Source: Hymenobacter profundi (GTDB lineage Bacteria; Bacteroidota; Bacteroidia; Cytophagales; Hymenobacteraceae). From it: 64,000 nucleotides of DNA. Shown here piece by piece: positions 1 through 8,759 of this stretch (positions within the stretch are counted from its first letter, which is position 1; the number at the start of each line of letters is the position of its first letter). Position numbers and translations under genes: made by a program. The stretch spans positions 1-64,000 of the forward strand of contig NZ_JAHWGL010000014.1 in assembly GCF_019334315.1 (NCBI RefSeq), given 5' to 3'. The notes under the pieces are model-generated. The model did not search any database. It saw nothing but the letters and a program-made list of their open reading frames with translations, and was not told where the DNA came from.

Positions 1-17
1 TGATAAGGTCCTTCGCT
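1..17. repeat. Partial copy of the GTCATCCTGAG/AAGGACC palindromic repeat
   Basis: The first bases (TGATAAGGTCCTTCGC) match one arm of the inverted repeat found whole or degenerate at 10950-11069, 14316-14416, 55255-55366 and 58354-58452. The rest would lie upstream of this window. It sits just past the 3' end of nuoN, as the other copies sit in gaps between genes. Confidence 0.5.
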
Positions 18-57
18 TTGTTTAGAATAACAGCGGTTTTTGCCTGAGCAAACACTT

Positions 58-1449
58 CTACAGCAGCCCGCTTACCAAACCGGGCAATACGCCCAGCACA
101 ACCGTAAGCAGGGCCAGCACCACCAGCATCACCGATTGAAAGCTGCTGACATAAACCGGCTGCGCATTCTCCGGCAATGGCCGCAGATACGCTGCAATAA
201 CCGGCCGCAGGTAGTAGTAGATACTAACCATCGACATCACCAGCGCAAACACCACCAGCCCAATATAGCCTTGGCTAACAGCAGCCGAGAACACGAAGAA
301 TTTACCGAAGAAGCCCCCCGTGAGCGGGATACCCGCCAACGACAGCATCGAAATGGTGAGGCAACCCGCTAGGAGTGGGTTGGTGCGGCACAGGCCGCCA
401 AAGCCGTCGTAGTCCTCGCGCTGGCGCTGATCGGCTACCAGCTTCAGCACCGCGAAAGCCGATATAGTAGCTACTGAGTAAGCTAGCGAATAAAAGAAAA
501 TACCGTTGGCCGACAGGTTTTGATCGAACGCTACCAAGGCAATGAACAGGTAGCCGGCGTGCGAAATGCTGGAGTAGGCCAGCATGCGTTTCACGCTGGT
601 TTGGGCCACCGCGCCCAGATTGCCAATGAGCAAAGTAAGGATGGTAATGGCCAGCACGGTAGGTAGCCAGAACGACTGTGCCCCCCCGAAACCAACGAGC
701 AACAGCTTGAAAAAAGCAGCGAAGCCAGCTGTTTTCACCACCGTACTCATATAAGCCGTGAAGAAGGTAGGGCTACCTTCATACACATCGGGAGTCCAGA
801 AGTGGAAGGGCGCCGCGCCTACCTTGAAGCTGATGCCAATGATAATCAACAGGATGCCAACATACAGCATTGGAGTGAACTCCGCATTTGCTGGATTAGT
901 AACAGCAGCACTCAGCTGAGAAAGATAAAACGTGCCCGTAGCGCCGTACACCAGCGCCACCCCAAACAACAAGATGCCCGTGGCAAAGGCACCCATCAGG
1001 AAGTACTTGAGCGCGGCTTCGTTGGAGCGGGCGTTGCGCTTGTCGGCACCGGCCACCACGTACATCGAAATGCTCATGATTTCAATGCCGATAAATAGCA
1101 TCAGCATGTTGTTGTAGGCCACCATCATGATGGCGCCTACCAGCGCAAATAGCAGCAGCGAGTAGTATTCGGCCAGGTTGGCTTCGCCCTCGCGCACGTA
1201 TTTCTCGGAGAAGGGTAGGAGCAGCATCGTAGTCAGCACCACAATACCCGTGAAGGCCACCGTGTAACGGTCCACCACCAGCATTTCGCTGAAGAAGCTT
1301 TGCGTACCCAGGCTCCAGTCGTAAGCGTTGGCCCCAAATACAATGACCAGCACCAGCATCGCCAGGGGCATCAGCAGCTTGTTGGAGCGCAGAAAACCCA
1401 AAAACAGGTTGATGATGCCAAAAACGGAAAGTATAATGAGAGAAGTCAT
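58..1449 (-). CDS. nuoN: NADH-quinone oxidoreductase subunit N (complex I)
   Basis: Antiporter-like proton-pumping subunit of the membrane arm of respiratory complex I. The 463 residues are almost entirely hydrophobic helices. Family landmarks are the GIEIMS motif with the membrane Glu at about residue 123, the FKVGAAPFHFWTPDVYEGSP stretch with Lys209, and KRMLAYSSISHAGY with Lys287, all residues of the proton path in this family. It is the last gene of the nuo cluster, about 100 bases after nuoM; that gap holds an inverted repeat. Length and motifs are normal for NuoN. Confidence 0.96.
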   Translation of the reverse strand: MTSLIILSVFGIINLFLGFLRSNKLLMPLAMLVLVIVFGANAYDWSLGTQSFFSEMLVVDRYTVAFTGIVVLTTMLLLPFSEKYVREGEANLAEYYSLLLFALVGAIMMVAYNNMLMLFIGIEIMSISMYVVAGADKRNARSNEAALKYFLMGAFATGILLFGVALVYGATGTFYLSQLSAAVTNPANAEFTPMLYVGILLIIIGISFKVGAAPFHFWTPDVYEGSPTFFTAYMSTVVKTAGFAAFFKLLLVGFGGAQSFWLPTVLAITILTLLIGNLGAVAQTSVKRMLAYSSISHAGYLFIALVAFDQNLSANGIFFYSLAYSVATISAFAVLKLVADQRQREDYDGFGGLCRTNPLLAGCLTISMLSLAGIPLTGGFFGKFFVFSAAVSQGYIGLVVFALVMSMVSIYYYLRPVIAAYLRPLPENAQPVYVSSFQSVMLVVLALLTVVLGVLPGLVSGLL

Positions 1450-1451
1450 GG

Positions 1452-1545
1452 GATGATAAGCTATTAGCTATTAGCTGTTGGCTACTAGCTTTTGTCGTTG
1501 CACGGTCAGCTACCAGCTAACAGCGAGTGGCCAGCAGCCAAAAAG
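1452..1545. repeat. AGCTATTAGCTGTTGGC-type inverted repeat in the nuoM-nuoN gap
   Basis: The gap between nuoM and nuoN holds repeated AGCTATTAGCT units followed by the roughly complementary CAGCTAACAGCG and GGCCAGCAGCC. It could fold into an imperfect hairpin in the nuo transcript. Related sequence occurs at 9843-9935 and 15001-15083, also inside the nuo cluster. Confidence 0.6.
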
Positions 1546-1548
1546 TAC

Positions 1549-3015
1549 CTATCGTTTCACGATATTCAGCAGCTGCATCACCGCTGGTTCCGAAATATGC
1601 AGGAAGGTGTTCGGGAACAAGCCAATCCAGAAGACCAATACCACTAGCGGAACCATCACGGCCAGTTCGGCGCCGGTAAGGTCAGTAATGGTGGCAGAGA
1701 AGCTTGAATCCGGCCCCAGCATCACCCGCTGGAACATGCGTAGCAGGTACACCGCTGCAAAGATGACCGTGAGGCCTGCCACCGCGCCCATCCAGGCGTT
1801 GTATTCATATACACCCGCTAGCAATAGGAACTCGCCCACAAAACCGCTGGTGAGGGGTAAGGCTGCTGAGCCCAGCAGCACTACCAGGAAGGTAACCGTG
1901 AGCAGGGGTGTGCGGCGCGTGAGGCCTCCGAGGTCGGCGATGTTGCGGGTGCCGGTGCGGCGCTCAATCACGTCGGCGGCGAAGAACAGGCCGACCACGT
2001 TCACGCCGTGGGCCAGCATCTGAATCACGGCGCCTTGCAGGCCAATTTGGGTGAGCGAGAACATACCTGCAGCCATCAGGCCCACGTGCGAAAACGAAGA
2101 GTAGGCAATCAGGCGCTTGATGTCGTGCTGCCGGATAGCGATGATGGCTCCGTACACGATACCGATAATTGACAGAATCAGCACCAGCGGCTGCCATTGG
2201 CTTACGCCGTAAGGGACAACGGGTAGAAGCCAGCGCATCACGCCGTACACACCCATTTTCAGCATGATGCCCGAAAGCAGCATAGTAGCCACCGTGGGCG
2301 ACTCGGTATAGGTGTCCGGCTGCCAAGTATGGAAGGGAAAGATGGGCATTTTCACGGCGAAGGCCGCGAAAATCAGCCAGAACAGCCACGACTGCTCACT
2401 GCTGCTCAAGTTCAGGTTGTAGAACGCCGACAGATCCGAGGTGTGCTGCGCCAGTCCCGACGCGGCCGGTCCAGTCTGGAAGTAGAGGTACACGAAGCCG
2501 GCCAGCATAAACAGCGAGCCAATGATGGTATACAGGAAGAACTTGAACGTGACCTGTACGCGCCGCTCGCCACCCCACACGCCGGCAATGAAGTAAATCG
2601 GAATAAGTGCCACTTCCCAGAAGAAGTAGAACAAGAACGCATCCAGCGATACGAACACGCCTACCAGCCCGGTTTGCATAAACAGCACCAGCGCGTACAG
2701 CGTGGAGGGGTTCTCATACTCGCGGCGGAAGGCGGCTAGCAGAATGATGGGCACTAGAAACGCCGTGAGCAGCACCAGCAACACGCTCAGGCCATCCATG
2801 CCTACGTGGAAGTTGATGCCCGCAGAGGCTACCCACTGGTAGTTGACATCGAACTGACCGCTAACGTTGCCGCGCGACACGATGGCAGCGAAGGCGGCTA
2901 CCGCCAGTTCAACCAGCGCCGCGCCTAGGGCTACCACGCGGGCCGCGCCCCCTTTGAAGAAGTGCAGCAGTAAAGCAGCCGCCACGGGCCAGAGTAGGAG
3001 AAAGACGGTGAGCAT
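1549..3015 (-). CDS. nuoM: NADH-quinone oxidoreductase subunit M (complex I)
   Basis: Second antiporter-like proton-pumping subunit of the complex I membrane arm. The 488-residue polytopic protein shows FFWEVALIPIYF with the essential membrane Glu at about residue 134, then KMPIFPFHTWQPDTYTESP and KRLIAYSSFSHVG, all diagnostic of NuoM. In most genomes nuoM directly follows nuoL. Here a glycosyltransferase gene lies between them, ending only 13 bases before this start codon, so nuoM is probably read through from it. Confidence 0.96.
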   Translation of the reverse strand: MLTVFLLLWPVAAALLLHFFKGGAARVVALGAALVELAVAAFAAIVSRGNVSGQFDVNYQWVASAGINFHVGMDGLSVLLVLLTAFLVPIILLAAFRREYENPSTLYALVLFMQTGLVGVFVSLDAFLFYFFWEVALIPIYFIAGVWGGERRVQVTFKFFLYTIIGSLFMLAGFVYLYFQTGPAASGLAQHTSDLSAFYNLNLSSSEQSWLFWLIFAAFAVKMPIFPFHTWQPDTYTESPTVATMLLSGIMLKMGVYGVMRWLLPVVPYGVSQWQPLVLILSIIGIVYGAIIAIRQHDIKRLIAYSSFSHVGLMAAGMFSLTQIGLQGAVIQMLAHGVNVVGLFFAADVIERRTGTRNIADLGGLTRRTPLLTVTFLVVLLGSAALPLTSGFVGEFLLLAGVYEYNAWMGAVAGLTVIFAAVYLLRMFQRVMLGPDSSFSATITDLTGAELAVMVPLVVLVFWIGLFPNTFLHISEPAVMQLLNIVKR

Positions 3016-3028
3016 TTATCTTGAAGCG

Positions 3029-3808
3029 TTATTTAATCAATGGTGATTTCTGATCTACAATAGAGTATGCCTTGGTTTTATTTAATAATAATTTTCTCCT
3101 ATATTTTAATAGCAATTGAATTGCTGAAAATTTCTTTATTACTTGGATTACCCCCTTTTTGCTAATATAATCTATATTGCTTTCAAGACCAGCTGGCAAT
3201 ATAGGGTAAGGTAAAACAGACCTAATATTTTTAATAGCACAATTATTAAAAAATTGGTGCCATGCATCAGCTGCATATTTAATTGGCAATACAGTTGATA
3301 CCATACCTTCAGCGGCCTTATGCGTAATAACATATCCTGCTGCTGAGCCGAGAGCTCCTATGTTTAATGGATAATGGATGGAATAATTTTCTAAGATATC
3401 TTCTCTATCTAAACTAGAATAAACAGTAGGCGTGTATGTGTTTTGAGAAAACAATAGAATTACTTCGTTCTCCTTTATTTTTTTTTCTAATGCATCCAAA
3501 ATATCTTTCAAATTACTATTAATATTTACATCATCTTCAAGTACCAATGCACAAGAAATTTTTTCTTCAACTATTTTTTTATATATGTTATAGTGGCTCA
3601 AAGCACAGCCATAAACACCTTTTTTGAATAAATATGGTGTTTTAGATAAAGGATTAAAATCACAAATTGATTCTAAATACGTGTTAGAAAGAGCGTTTCC
3701 ATCAACTCCTTCGACAAACTCGAACTCTATTTTAGCATTGTAAAGTTGTTTTTGTATAAATTCTTTTCTTTCTGTTGACCTTTTTAAATTTATTACAAAA
3801 ACTTTCAT
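3029..3808 (-). CDS. Glycosyltransferase family 25 protein inserted between nuoL and nuoM
   Basis: The 259 residues open with VFVINLKRSTERKEF and contain GVYGCALSHYNIYKKI and CALVLEDDV. These are the hallmarks of family 25 (lipooligosaccharide-type) glycosyltransferases; the EDD acidic motif is the likely nucleotide-sugar and metal site. The family usually transfers sugars to lipopolysaccharide or protein, so a role in surface glycan synthesis is inferred and the substrate is unknown. The gene is strikingly AT-rich (runs such as tttttttctaatgc) beside its GC-rich neighbours and sits on the nuo strand 16 bases after nuoL and 13 before nuoM, so it is probably co-transcribed. It has no link to respiration and looks horizontally acquired. 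Confidence 0.88.
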   Translation of the reverse strand: MKVFVINLKRSTERKEFIQKQLYNAKIEFEFVEGVDGNALSNTYLESICDFNPLSKTPYLFKKGVYGCALSHYNIYKKIVEEKISCALVLEDDVNINSNLKDILDALEKKIKENEVILLFSQNTYTPTVYSSLDREDILENYSIHYPLNIGALGSAAGYVITHKAAEGMVSTVLPIKYAADAWHQFFNNCAIKNIRSVLPYPILPAGLESNIDYISKKGVIQVIKKFSAIQLLLKYRRKLLLNKTKAYSIVDQKSPLIK

Positions 3809-3824
3809 AGTAAGAAGAATACAT

Positions 3825-5777
3825 TTAAAACCGCATAAAATTCAGCGCGAGTACCAGCACAATTCCCACTACCATCAGAATCAAGTAGGTTTCTACCGAG
3901 CCGGTTTGCACGTAGCGCAGCAGCTGGCTACCACCGAGAGTAACACGGCCGAAACCGTTTACGATGGGGTCGATGATGCTTTGCTCTACGAAGCGATAAA
4001 GGCCGCGCGAGAGCCACATAATGGGCCGCACGAACAGGGCGTTGTACAGTTCGTCGATGTAATATTTGTGATACACTAGGCTCTCTGGGGCCGAGCGCTG
4101 GGCATCGTCTTCGGCGGGGCGGGCGGCGCGGCTCACGTACTGCACGTAGGCCAGCACAATGCCCAGCACGGCCGCTGCTACCGAGAGGCCAATCAGCATC
4201 AGCTCGGTGTTGTGGTCAGGCTCTTGGCCGAAAGCGGCCGGGTTGAGGCGCTGCGAGTAGGTGAAGATAGGCGCGAGATAATCGGCGAGGTAGTGCTTGC
4301 CACCGAGCAGCATGGGTGCCCCCATAAAGCCACCCACAGCTGCCAGAATAGCCAATACAATCAGTGGCAGCGTCATGCTGGCCGGTGACTCGTGCAGGTG
4401 GTGCTTTTGCTCCTCCGTGCCCCGGAACTCGCCGAAGAACGTCAGGAACAGCAGACGGAACATGTAGAAGGCCGTCAGGAACGCCGTGAACAGGCCTACC
4501 GCATACAGCACCTTGCTGTGCTCGTACACGTGGCTCAGAATCTCATCTTTCGAGAAGAAACCCGAGAAGGGCGGAATGCCCGAAATGGCCAAGCAGCCGA
4601 TGAGGAAGGTAGCGAAAGTGACGGGTAGGGCCTTGCGCAAGCCGCCCATGCGGCGAATGTCTTGCTCATTGCTCATGGCGTGAATCACAGAACCCGCACC
4701 CAGGAACAGCAACGCCTTGAAGAATGCGTGCGTGAGCACGTGAAACAGCGAGGTAGAGTACCCCATCACGCCCAGCGCCAGGAACATATAGCCCAGTTGC
4801 GACACGGTGGAGTAAGCCAGTACCTTCTTAATATCGTTTTGCGCCAGACCAATGGTAGCGGCAAATAGTGCTGTGGCGGCTCCAATAACCGCTATAACTT
4901 CCAGCGTTTCGGGGGCCAGCGTAAACAGCACGTTGGCGCGCAGCACCATATATATACCGGCCGTTACCATGGTAGCGGCGTGAATAAGGGCCGATACGGG
5001 GGTAGGGCCGGCCATGGCGTCGGGCAGCCAGGTGTAGAGCGGAATCTGAGCCGATTTACCGGCCGCGCCTACAAACAACAGCAACGTAATGGCCGTAACC
5101 ACCGCCACCGAGTAGGGTCCGAACTGCCCCAGGCTGGCTTTCTGGAATACCTCAGCATACTGTACCGAGTTGAAGGTCAGGTAAATCAGGAAGATGCCGA
5201 GCAGGAAGCCCAAGTCGCCTACCCGGTTGATGATGAAGGCCTTCTTAGCAGCGTTGTTGTTGGCGGTTTCCTTGTTCCAGAAGCCGATTAGTAGGTAAGA
5301 GCACAGCCCTACGCCTTCCCAGCCCACAAATAGAATCACGAAGTTGGAACCCAACACCAGCACCAACATGCTGAACACGAACAAGTTCAAGAAGGCGAAA
5401 AACTTGCCCACGTTTTCGTCGTGGTGCATGTAGCCGATGCTGTACACGTGAATCAGGAAGCCTACCCCCGTCACCAGCAGCAGCATAATCAGGCTCAACT
5501 GATCGACCTGGTAGGAGAACGGAATTTGGAGCGAGCCCACCGAAATCCAGTCGAACAGCGGCACTGTATACTGGTATTCGAACGTGGCAAATAGGTAGCA
5601 GGAAATCAGGAACGAGCCCAGCACCATCACGCTGCCCAGTGCCCCGGCCACCGTGCCCGACAGGCGCCGGTTCATCAGGCCATTAATCAGAAAACCCAGA
5701 AACGGCAGCAGCGGAATCAGCACATACAGCAGCGTGGCGTGCGGGGCTCCGTGAAGGGGTAGTACAGTTTCTTGCAT
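3825..5777 (-). CDS. nuoL: NADH-quinone oxidoreductase subunit L (complex I)
   Basis: Distal proton-pumping subunit of the complex I membrane arm, with the long lateral helix near its C terminus. The 650 residues include FVGWEGVGLCSYLLIGFW with the conserved membrane Glu, GAAGKSAQIPLYTWLPDAMAG and NDIKKVLAYSTVSQLG, all NuoL signatures. Length is usual for the family. It follows nuoK on the same strand by about 105 bases and is followed almost at once by the AT-rich glycosyltransferase gene. Confidence 0.97.
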   Translation of the reverse strand: MQETVLPLHGAPHATLLYVLIPLLPFLGFLINGLMNRRLSGTVAGALGSVMVLGSFLISCYLFATFEYQYTVPLFDWISVGSLQIPFSYQVDQLSLIMLLLVTGVGFLIHVYSIGYMHHDENVGKFFAFLNLFVFSMLVLVLGSNFVILFVGWEGVGLCSYLLIGFWNKETANNNAAKKAFIINRVGDLGFLLGIFLIYLTFNSVQYAEVFQKASLGQFGPYSVAVVTAITLLLFVGAAGKSAQIPLYTWLPDAMAGPTPVSALIHAATMVTAGIYMVLRANVLFTLAPETLEVIAVIGAATALFAATIGLAQNDIKKVLAYSTVSQLGYMFLALGVMGYSTSLFHVLTHAFFKALLFLGAGSVIHAMSNEQDIRRMGGLRKALPVTFATFLIGCLAISGIPPFSGFFSKDEILSHVYEHSKVLYAVGLFTAFLTAFYMFRLLFLTFFGEFRGTEEQKHHLHESPASMTLPLIVLAILAAVGGFMGAPMLLGGKHYLADYLAPIFTYSQRLNPAAFGQEPDHNTELMLIGLSVAAAVLGIVLAYVQYVSRAARPAEDDAQRSAPESLVYHKYYIDELYNALFVRPIMWLSRGLYRFVEQSIIDPIVNGFGRVTLGGSQLLRYVQTGSVETYLILMVVGIVLVLALNFMRF

Positions 5778-5882
5778 AAGATAGGGACTGGGTTTTGGGG
5801 ACTGAAGGACTGGGAGTTGTTCTTTGTCGATCTTATAGCATCAACTCAAACACGCAAATCCTATGTCCCCTCGGACGCCAAT

Positions 5883-6215
5883 TTAAAACTTTAGTCGGCT
5901 GAGCAGGTTGACGTCAGTAGTCTGGAAATTGCGGTAGATCATCACAATAATGCCCAGCCCGACCGATACCTCGGCGGCGGCTACGGCCATGATGAAAAAC
6001 ACGAATACCTGTCCGTTGGCGTCGGCGCGGTAGGCGGAGAAGGCTGTCAGCAGGATATTCACTGCGTTCAGCATCAGCTCCACGCACATGAAAATGATGA
6101 TGGCGTTGCGCCGGATCAGTACGCCCGTAACTCCGATGGCAAACAAGGCCGTGGCGAAAAACACGTAGTACTGGAGTGGTACGGTGCGGATTACTTCCGG
6201 AATGGTCTGGTCCAT
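5883..6215 (-). CDS. nuoK: NADH-quinone oxidoreductase subunit K (complex I)
   Basis: Small membrane subunit of complex I. From the ATG at 6215 it gives 110 residues and three helices, with IFMCVELMLNAVN carrying the conserved membrane Glu and FFIMAVAAAEVSVGLGI the second. The frame stays open to 6338, but the extra 41 residues do not look like NuoK, and a TACCTTTG promoter element lies at 6256-6263, so 6215 is preferred. It is separated from nuoJ by two opposite-strand genes and must have its own promoter. Confidence 0.95.
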   Translation of the reverse strand: MDQTIPEVIRTVPLQYYVFFATALFAIGVTGVLIRRNAIIIFMCVELMLNAVNILLTAFSAYRADANGQVFVFFIMAVAAAEVSVGLGIIVMIYRNFQTTDVNLLSRLKF

Positions 6216-6255
6216 GCGGTGGGGTTTGCCGGCGGGGGCGGTACAGTATAGGTGG

Positions 6256-6263
6256 CAAAGGTA
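6256..6263 (-). promoter_or_regulatory. Probable -7 element for nuoK-nuoN
   Basis: The minus strand reads TACCTTTG, matching the Bacteroidota -7 consensus TAnnTTTG, and would start transcription about 34 bases before the nuoK start codon. No good -33 TTTG was found at the usual distance, so confidence is moderate. A separate promoter is expected because nuoK is cut off from nuoJ. Confidence 0.42.
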
Positions 6264-6460
6264 TCGGAAAAATAGAAAAGCCCCACTGTAAAACGTGATT
6301 TGGAACCAGTCTAACCTGTCGGTGGCTACCCATAACAAGCGCCAGCAAGATAGCGGGGAGCAATTGCCACTGTATCAATAGGGCTAGGGCGTACACACAC
6401 CAAAGAAAATGTGAGGGTTTGTTCAAGTATTTTCGGCCTTCATCCGTCTGTGTTAGCAGA

Positions 6461-7063
6461 ATGGAAACGCTACCCCTCATGCTCGATAATGCCTACATGG
6501 ATGCAGGCCACCAGGACCGGCAGATTCAGCAAGCGGTGCGCGAACAGCGGGCCCGGCTACTGGCCTTCATCCGCCGTCGCATCCCCGACGAAGCCGAAGC
6601 CGAAGACGTATTGCAAGACGTTTTTGCTGAACTGGTAGAAAGCTACCGGCTACTGAAGCCCGTAGAGCAAGCGGCGGCGTGGCTGTTTCGGGTGGCGCGC
6701 AACCGCATCACCGACCTGTATCGCCGCAAGAAAACCGCTTCGCTGGAAGACGAACTGCACGCAACGGGCACGGATGAAGACGACTCGCTGCTGCTCGCCG
6801 ACATCCTGCCAGCTCCCGACGACGCGCCCGAGAATCGCCTACTCCGCGAAACGTTGATGGAGGCCCTAGCTGCTGCGCTGGAGGAATTGCCGCCCGCTCA
6901 GCGCCAAGTGTTTATCTGGCACGAGTTGGAAGAGAAAAGCTTCCGCGAAATGGAAGAGGAAACCGGCGTGCCGCTCAAAACTCTGATATCGCGTAAGCAC
7001 TACGCCGTGCAACACCTGCGCAAACGCCTGCAAAAGCTCTACACCGAACTGTTTACGGATTGA
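6461..7063 (+). CDS. ECF-type RNA polymerase sigma-70 factor
   Basis: Alternative sigma factor directing RNA polymerase to an unknown regulon. Region 2 is seen in EAEDVLQDVFAELVES and AAAWLFRVARNRITDLYRRK; region 4 in ALEELPPAQRQVFIWHELEE followed by the helix-turn-helix around EMEEETGVPLKTLISRKH. An acidic linker (DELHATGTDEDDS) joins them. ATG 6461 gives 200 residues; the frame opens at 6419, but the added residues are not sigma-like. The next gene, a small membrane protein, follows by about 60 bases and may be its partner. The pair lies opposite to and inside the nuo cluster. Confidence 0.9.
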   Translation: METLPLMLDNAYMDAGHQDRQIQQAVREQRARLLAFIRRRIPDEAEAEDVLQDVFAELVESYRLLKPVEQAAAWLFRVARNRITDLYRRKKTASLEDELHATGTDEDDSLLLADILPAPDDAPENRLLRETLMEALAAALEELPPAQRQVFIWHELEEKSFREMEEETGVPLKTLISRKHYAVQHLRKRLQKLYTELFTD

Positions 7064-7125
7064 CGTTCGGTTATTTCGACAGTCAACATGCTGTGTCAGC
7101 ACATTACCTCATTAGCACCTCAACA

Positions 7126-7503
7126 ATGAACCGCTCTTCTTGGCTGCTACGTGGCCTCAAATTCGCACTCTTCGCCGTTCTATTCCTTGCAATAGTCGGC
7201 CAGTTTTTTATGATTCTCTGGAACAAGCTGGTGCCGGAAATATTCAACGGGCCAGTTATTAGTTTCTGGCAGGGTCTCGGTCTGCTATTACTCTCGCGTA
7301 TTCTGTTCGGTGGATGGGGTAGGGGCAGCGCAGGTTGGGCACGTCGTCGTAATGCCTGGAAGCAAAAGATTGCCGGTCGCATGGCTACCATGACGCCCGA
7401 GGAACAGGAGAAATTCAAACAGAAAATGCAGAGCGCTTGTGGCCCAGCCTGGATGCGCCGGAAGTTTGGCGAAGAGCCATTGGCTGCTCCGAAGGAAGTA
7501 TAA
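7126..7503 (+). CDS. Small two-helix membrane protein paired with the ECF sigma factor
   Basis: From ATG 7126 it encodes 125 residues: a helix (LKFALFAVLFLAIVGQFFMI), a short exposed stretch, a second helix (FWQGLGLLLLSRILFGG), then a basic, Met-rich tail with MTPEEQEKFKQKM and a single Cys. The frame also opens with TTG at 7060 overlapping the sigma stop, but that stretch has no domain. Small membrane proteins with an FWQ-LGLLLLS-ILFGG helix occur beside ECF sigma genes as far as I recall, so a role in holding or sensing for the sigma factor is inferred, not shown. Confidence 0.75.
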   Translation: MNRSSWLLRGLKFALFAVLFLAIVGQFFMILWNKLVPEIFNGPVISFWQGLGLLLLSRILFGGWGRGSAGWARRRNAWKQKIAGRMATMTPEEQEKFKQKMQSACGPAWMRRKFGEEPLAAPKEV

Positions 7504-7549
7504 AAGCGAAAGCGGTAACTGAAACCTCAGTTGCCGCTTTCGCTTTTAT
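7500..7549. terminator. Bidirectional terminator between the sigma cassette and nuoJ
   Basis: The arms at 7500-7522 and 7527-7549 pair at 22 of 23 positions around a 4-base loop, with A-rich and T-rich ends on both strands. It lies in the 61-base gap between two convergent genes. It should stop transcription running out of nuoJ as well as out of the small membrane protein gene. Confidence 0.85.
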
Positions 7550-7564
7550 ATAGAAGAGAAACTT

Positions 7565-8074
7565 CTAAAAATTTCGTTCGCCTGTCTCGCGCTTACCTAG
7601 CATCACTGCACCTACCATAGCGGCTAGGAAAAGTATAGAGGCCAATTCGAAAGGCAATAGATACTGATCGTAGAGCACCAAACCAAGACGGTCTACCATG
7701 CCAATCTGCGAGTCGAAGGTAGCGGCATTATAACCTACCGGCTCCACGTTGCGGAGGGCAGCCACCAGTACTAGCAGCAGCGAACCACCCGCAATAACGG
7801 CGGCTATCTGGGCCAGTATAGGCTTTTTAGGTTCCGTGTCAGCGTTCAGGTTCAAGAACATAATCACGAACAGGAACAATACCATGATAGCACCTGCGTA
7901 CACGATGATATTCACAGCTGCCAGAAACTGCGCGTTCAGGATCAAGTAGTGCCCCGACAAAGCGAAGAACGTCAGGATCAGGAACAGCACGCTGTGCACA
8001 GGGTTCTTGGCGATAACCACGCCCAGCGCGCTCAGCAGCGCCAGAAACGACAGGAAGAGAAAAAGTGGGGACAT
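7565..8074 (-). CDS. nuoJ: NADH-quinone oxidoreductase subunit J (complex I)
   Basis: Membrane-arm subunit of complex I lining the quinone-side proton path. The 169 residues show PVHSVLFLILTFFALSGHYLI-type sequence and the conserved NIIVYAGAIMVLFLFVIM helix of NuoJ. It follows nuoI after about 85 bases of the same strand. It ends 61 bases from a convergent gene with a strong terminator between, so it is the last gene of the nuoA-J transcript rather than being followed by nuoK. Confidence 0.95.
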   Translation of the reverse strand: MSPLFLFLSFLALLSALGVVIAKNPVHSVLFLILTFFALSGHYLILNAQFLAAVNIIVYAGAIMVLFLFVIMFLNLNADTEPKKPILAQIAAVIAGGSLLLVLVAALRNVEPVGYNAATFDSQIGMVDRLGLVLYDQYLLPFELASILFLAAMVGAVMLGKRETGERNF

Positions 8075-8160
8075 AGGGCAAAGCTATGGCTAAAAGCGGG
8101 AAACCAACGCCCCTCCCTTTGCAAGGAGGGGTAGGGAGGATGGAATTTGGAAAAGAGAAG

Positions 8161-8739
8161 CTACGCCAGTTGTGCGTCCATCTTGGTGCGTAGCTGCTGG
8201 GCTTGTTCCTCCGTGAGCTGAATGCCGCGCTTCGAGCGGTCATCCGGCGAAACGGGCTCTACCAAACGGTTCTTACCGTAAATGAACTCGTCGCGCTCGA
8301 AGCGTGGCGGCGCCATTTTGTCGGCTTGCAGGTACACGGCGGCTTTCGGGCAGGCTTCTTCGCAGAGGCCGCAGAAGATACACCGCAGCATGTTGATTTC
8401 GTAGCTAATGGCGTACTTCTCCTCACGGTACAGATTTTCTTCCCCTTTTTTCCGCTCACCGGCCACCATCGTAATGGCTTCGGCGGGGCAAGCTACGGCG
8501 CAGAGGCCGCAGGCAGTGCACCGCTCTCTACCCTGCTCGTCGCGCTTCAGCACGTGCAGGCCGCGGAACACGGGCGAAAACGGGCGCTGCTCCTCAGGGT
8601 AGCGAATGGTGGGCTTCTTCATAAAGAAGTGCCGCATCGTAATGCTCAAGCCCTGAAAGATAGCCGGCAGGTAGGCCCGCTCGGCCAGCGTCATGGGCTT
8701 CTTTTCAACTTGCTTGGCTCTATTGCTAAGGGATTGCAT
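8161..8739 (-). CDS. nuoI: NADH-quinone oxidoreductase subunit I (two 4Fe-4S clusters)
   Basis: Ferredoxin-like subunit that carries clusters N6a and N6b of complex I and passes electrons toward NuoB. It has two CxxCxxCxxxCP motifs: Cys74, 77, 80, 84 (CTACGLCAVACP) and Cys120, 123, 126, 130 (CIFCGLCEEACP). The 192 residues are usual for the family. It lies 20 bases after nuoH in the operon. A later Met (MTLAERAYL, residue 16) is an alternative start. Confidence 0.96.
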   Translation of the reverse strand: MQSLSNRAKQVEKKPMTLAERAYLPAIFQGLSITMRHFFMKKPTIRYPEEQRPFSPVFRGLHVLKRDEQGRERCTACGLCAVACPAEAITMVAGERKKGEENLYREEKYAISYEINMLRCIFCGLCEEACPKAAVYLQADKMAPPRFERDEFIYGKNRLVEPVSPDDRSKRGIQLTEEQAQQLRTKMDAQLA

Positions 8740-8759
8740 AAGGTCAGATCAAAAGCCTA

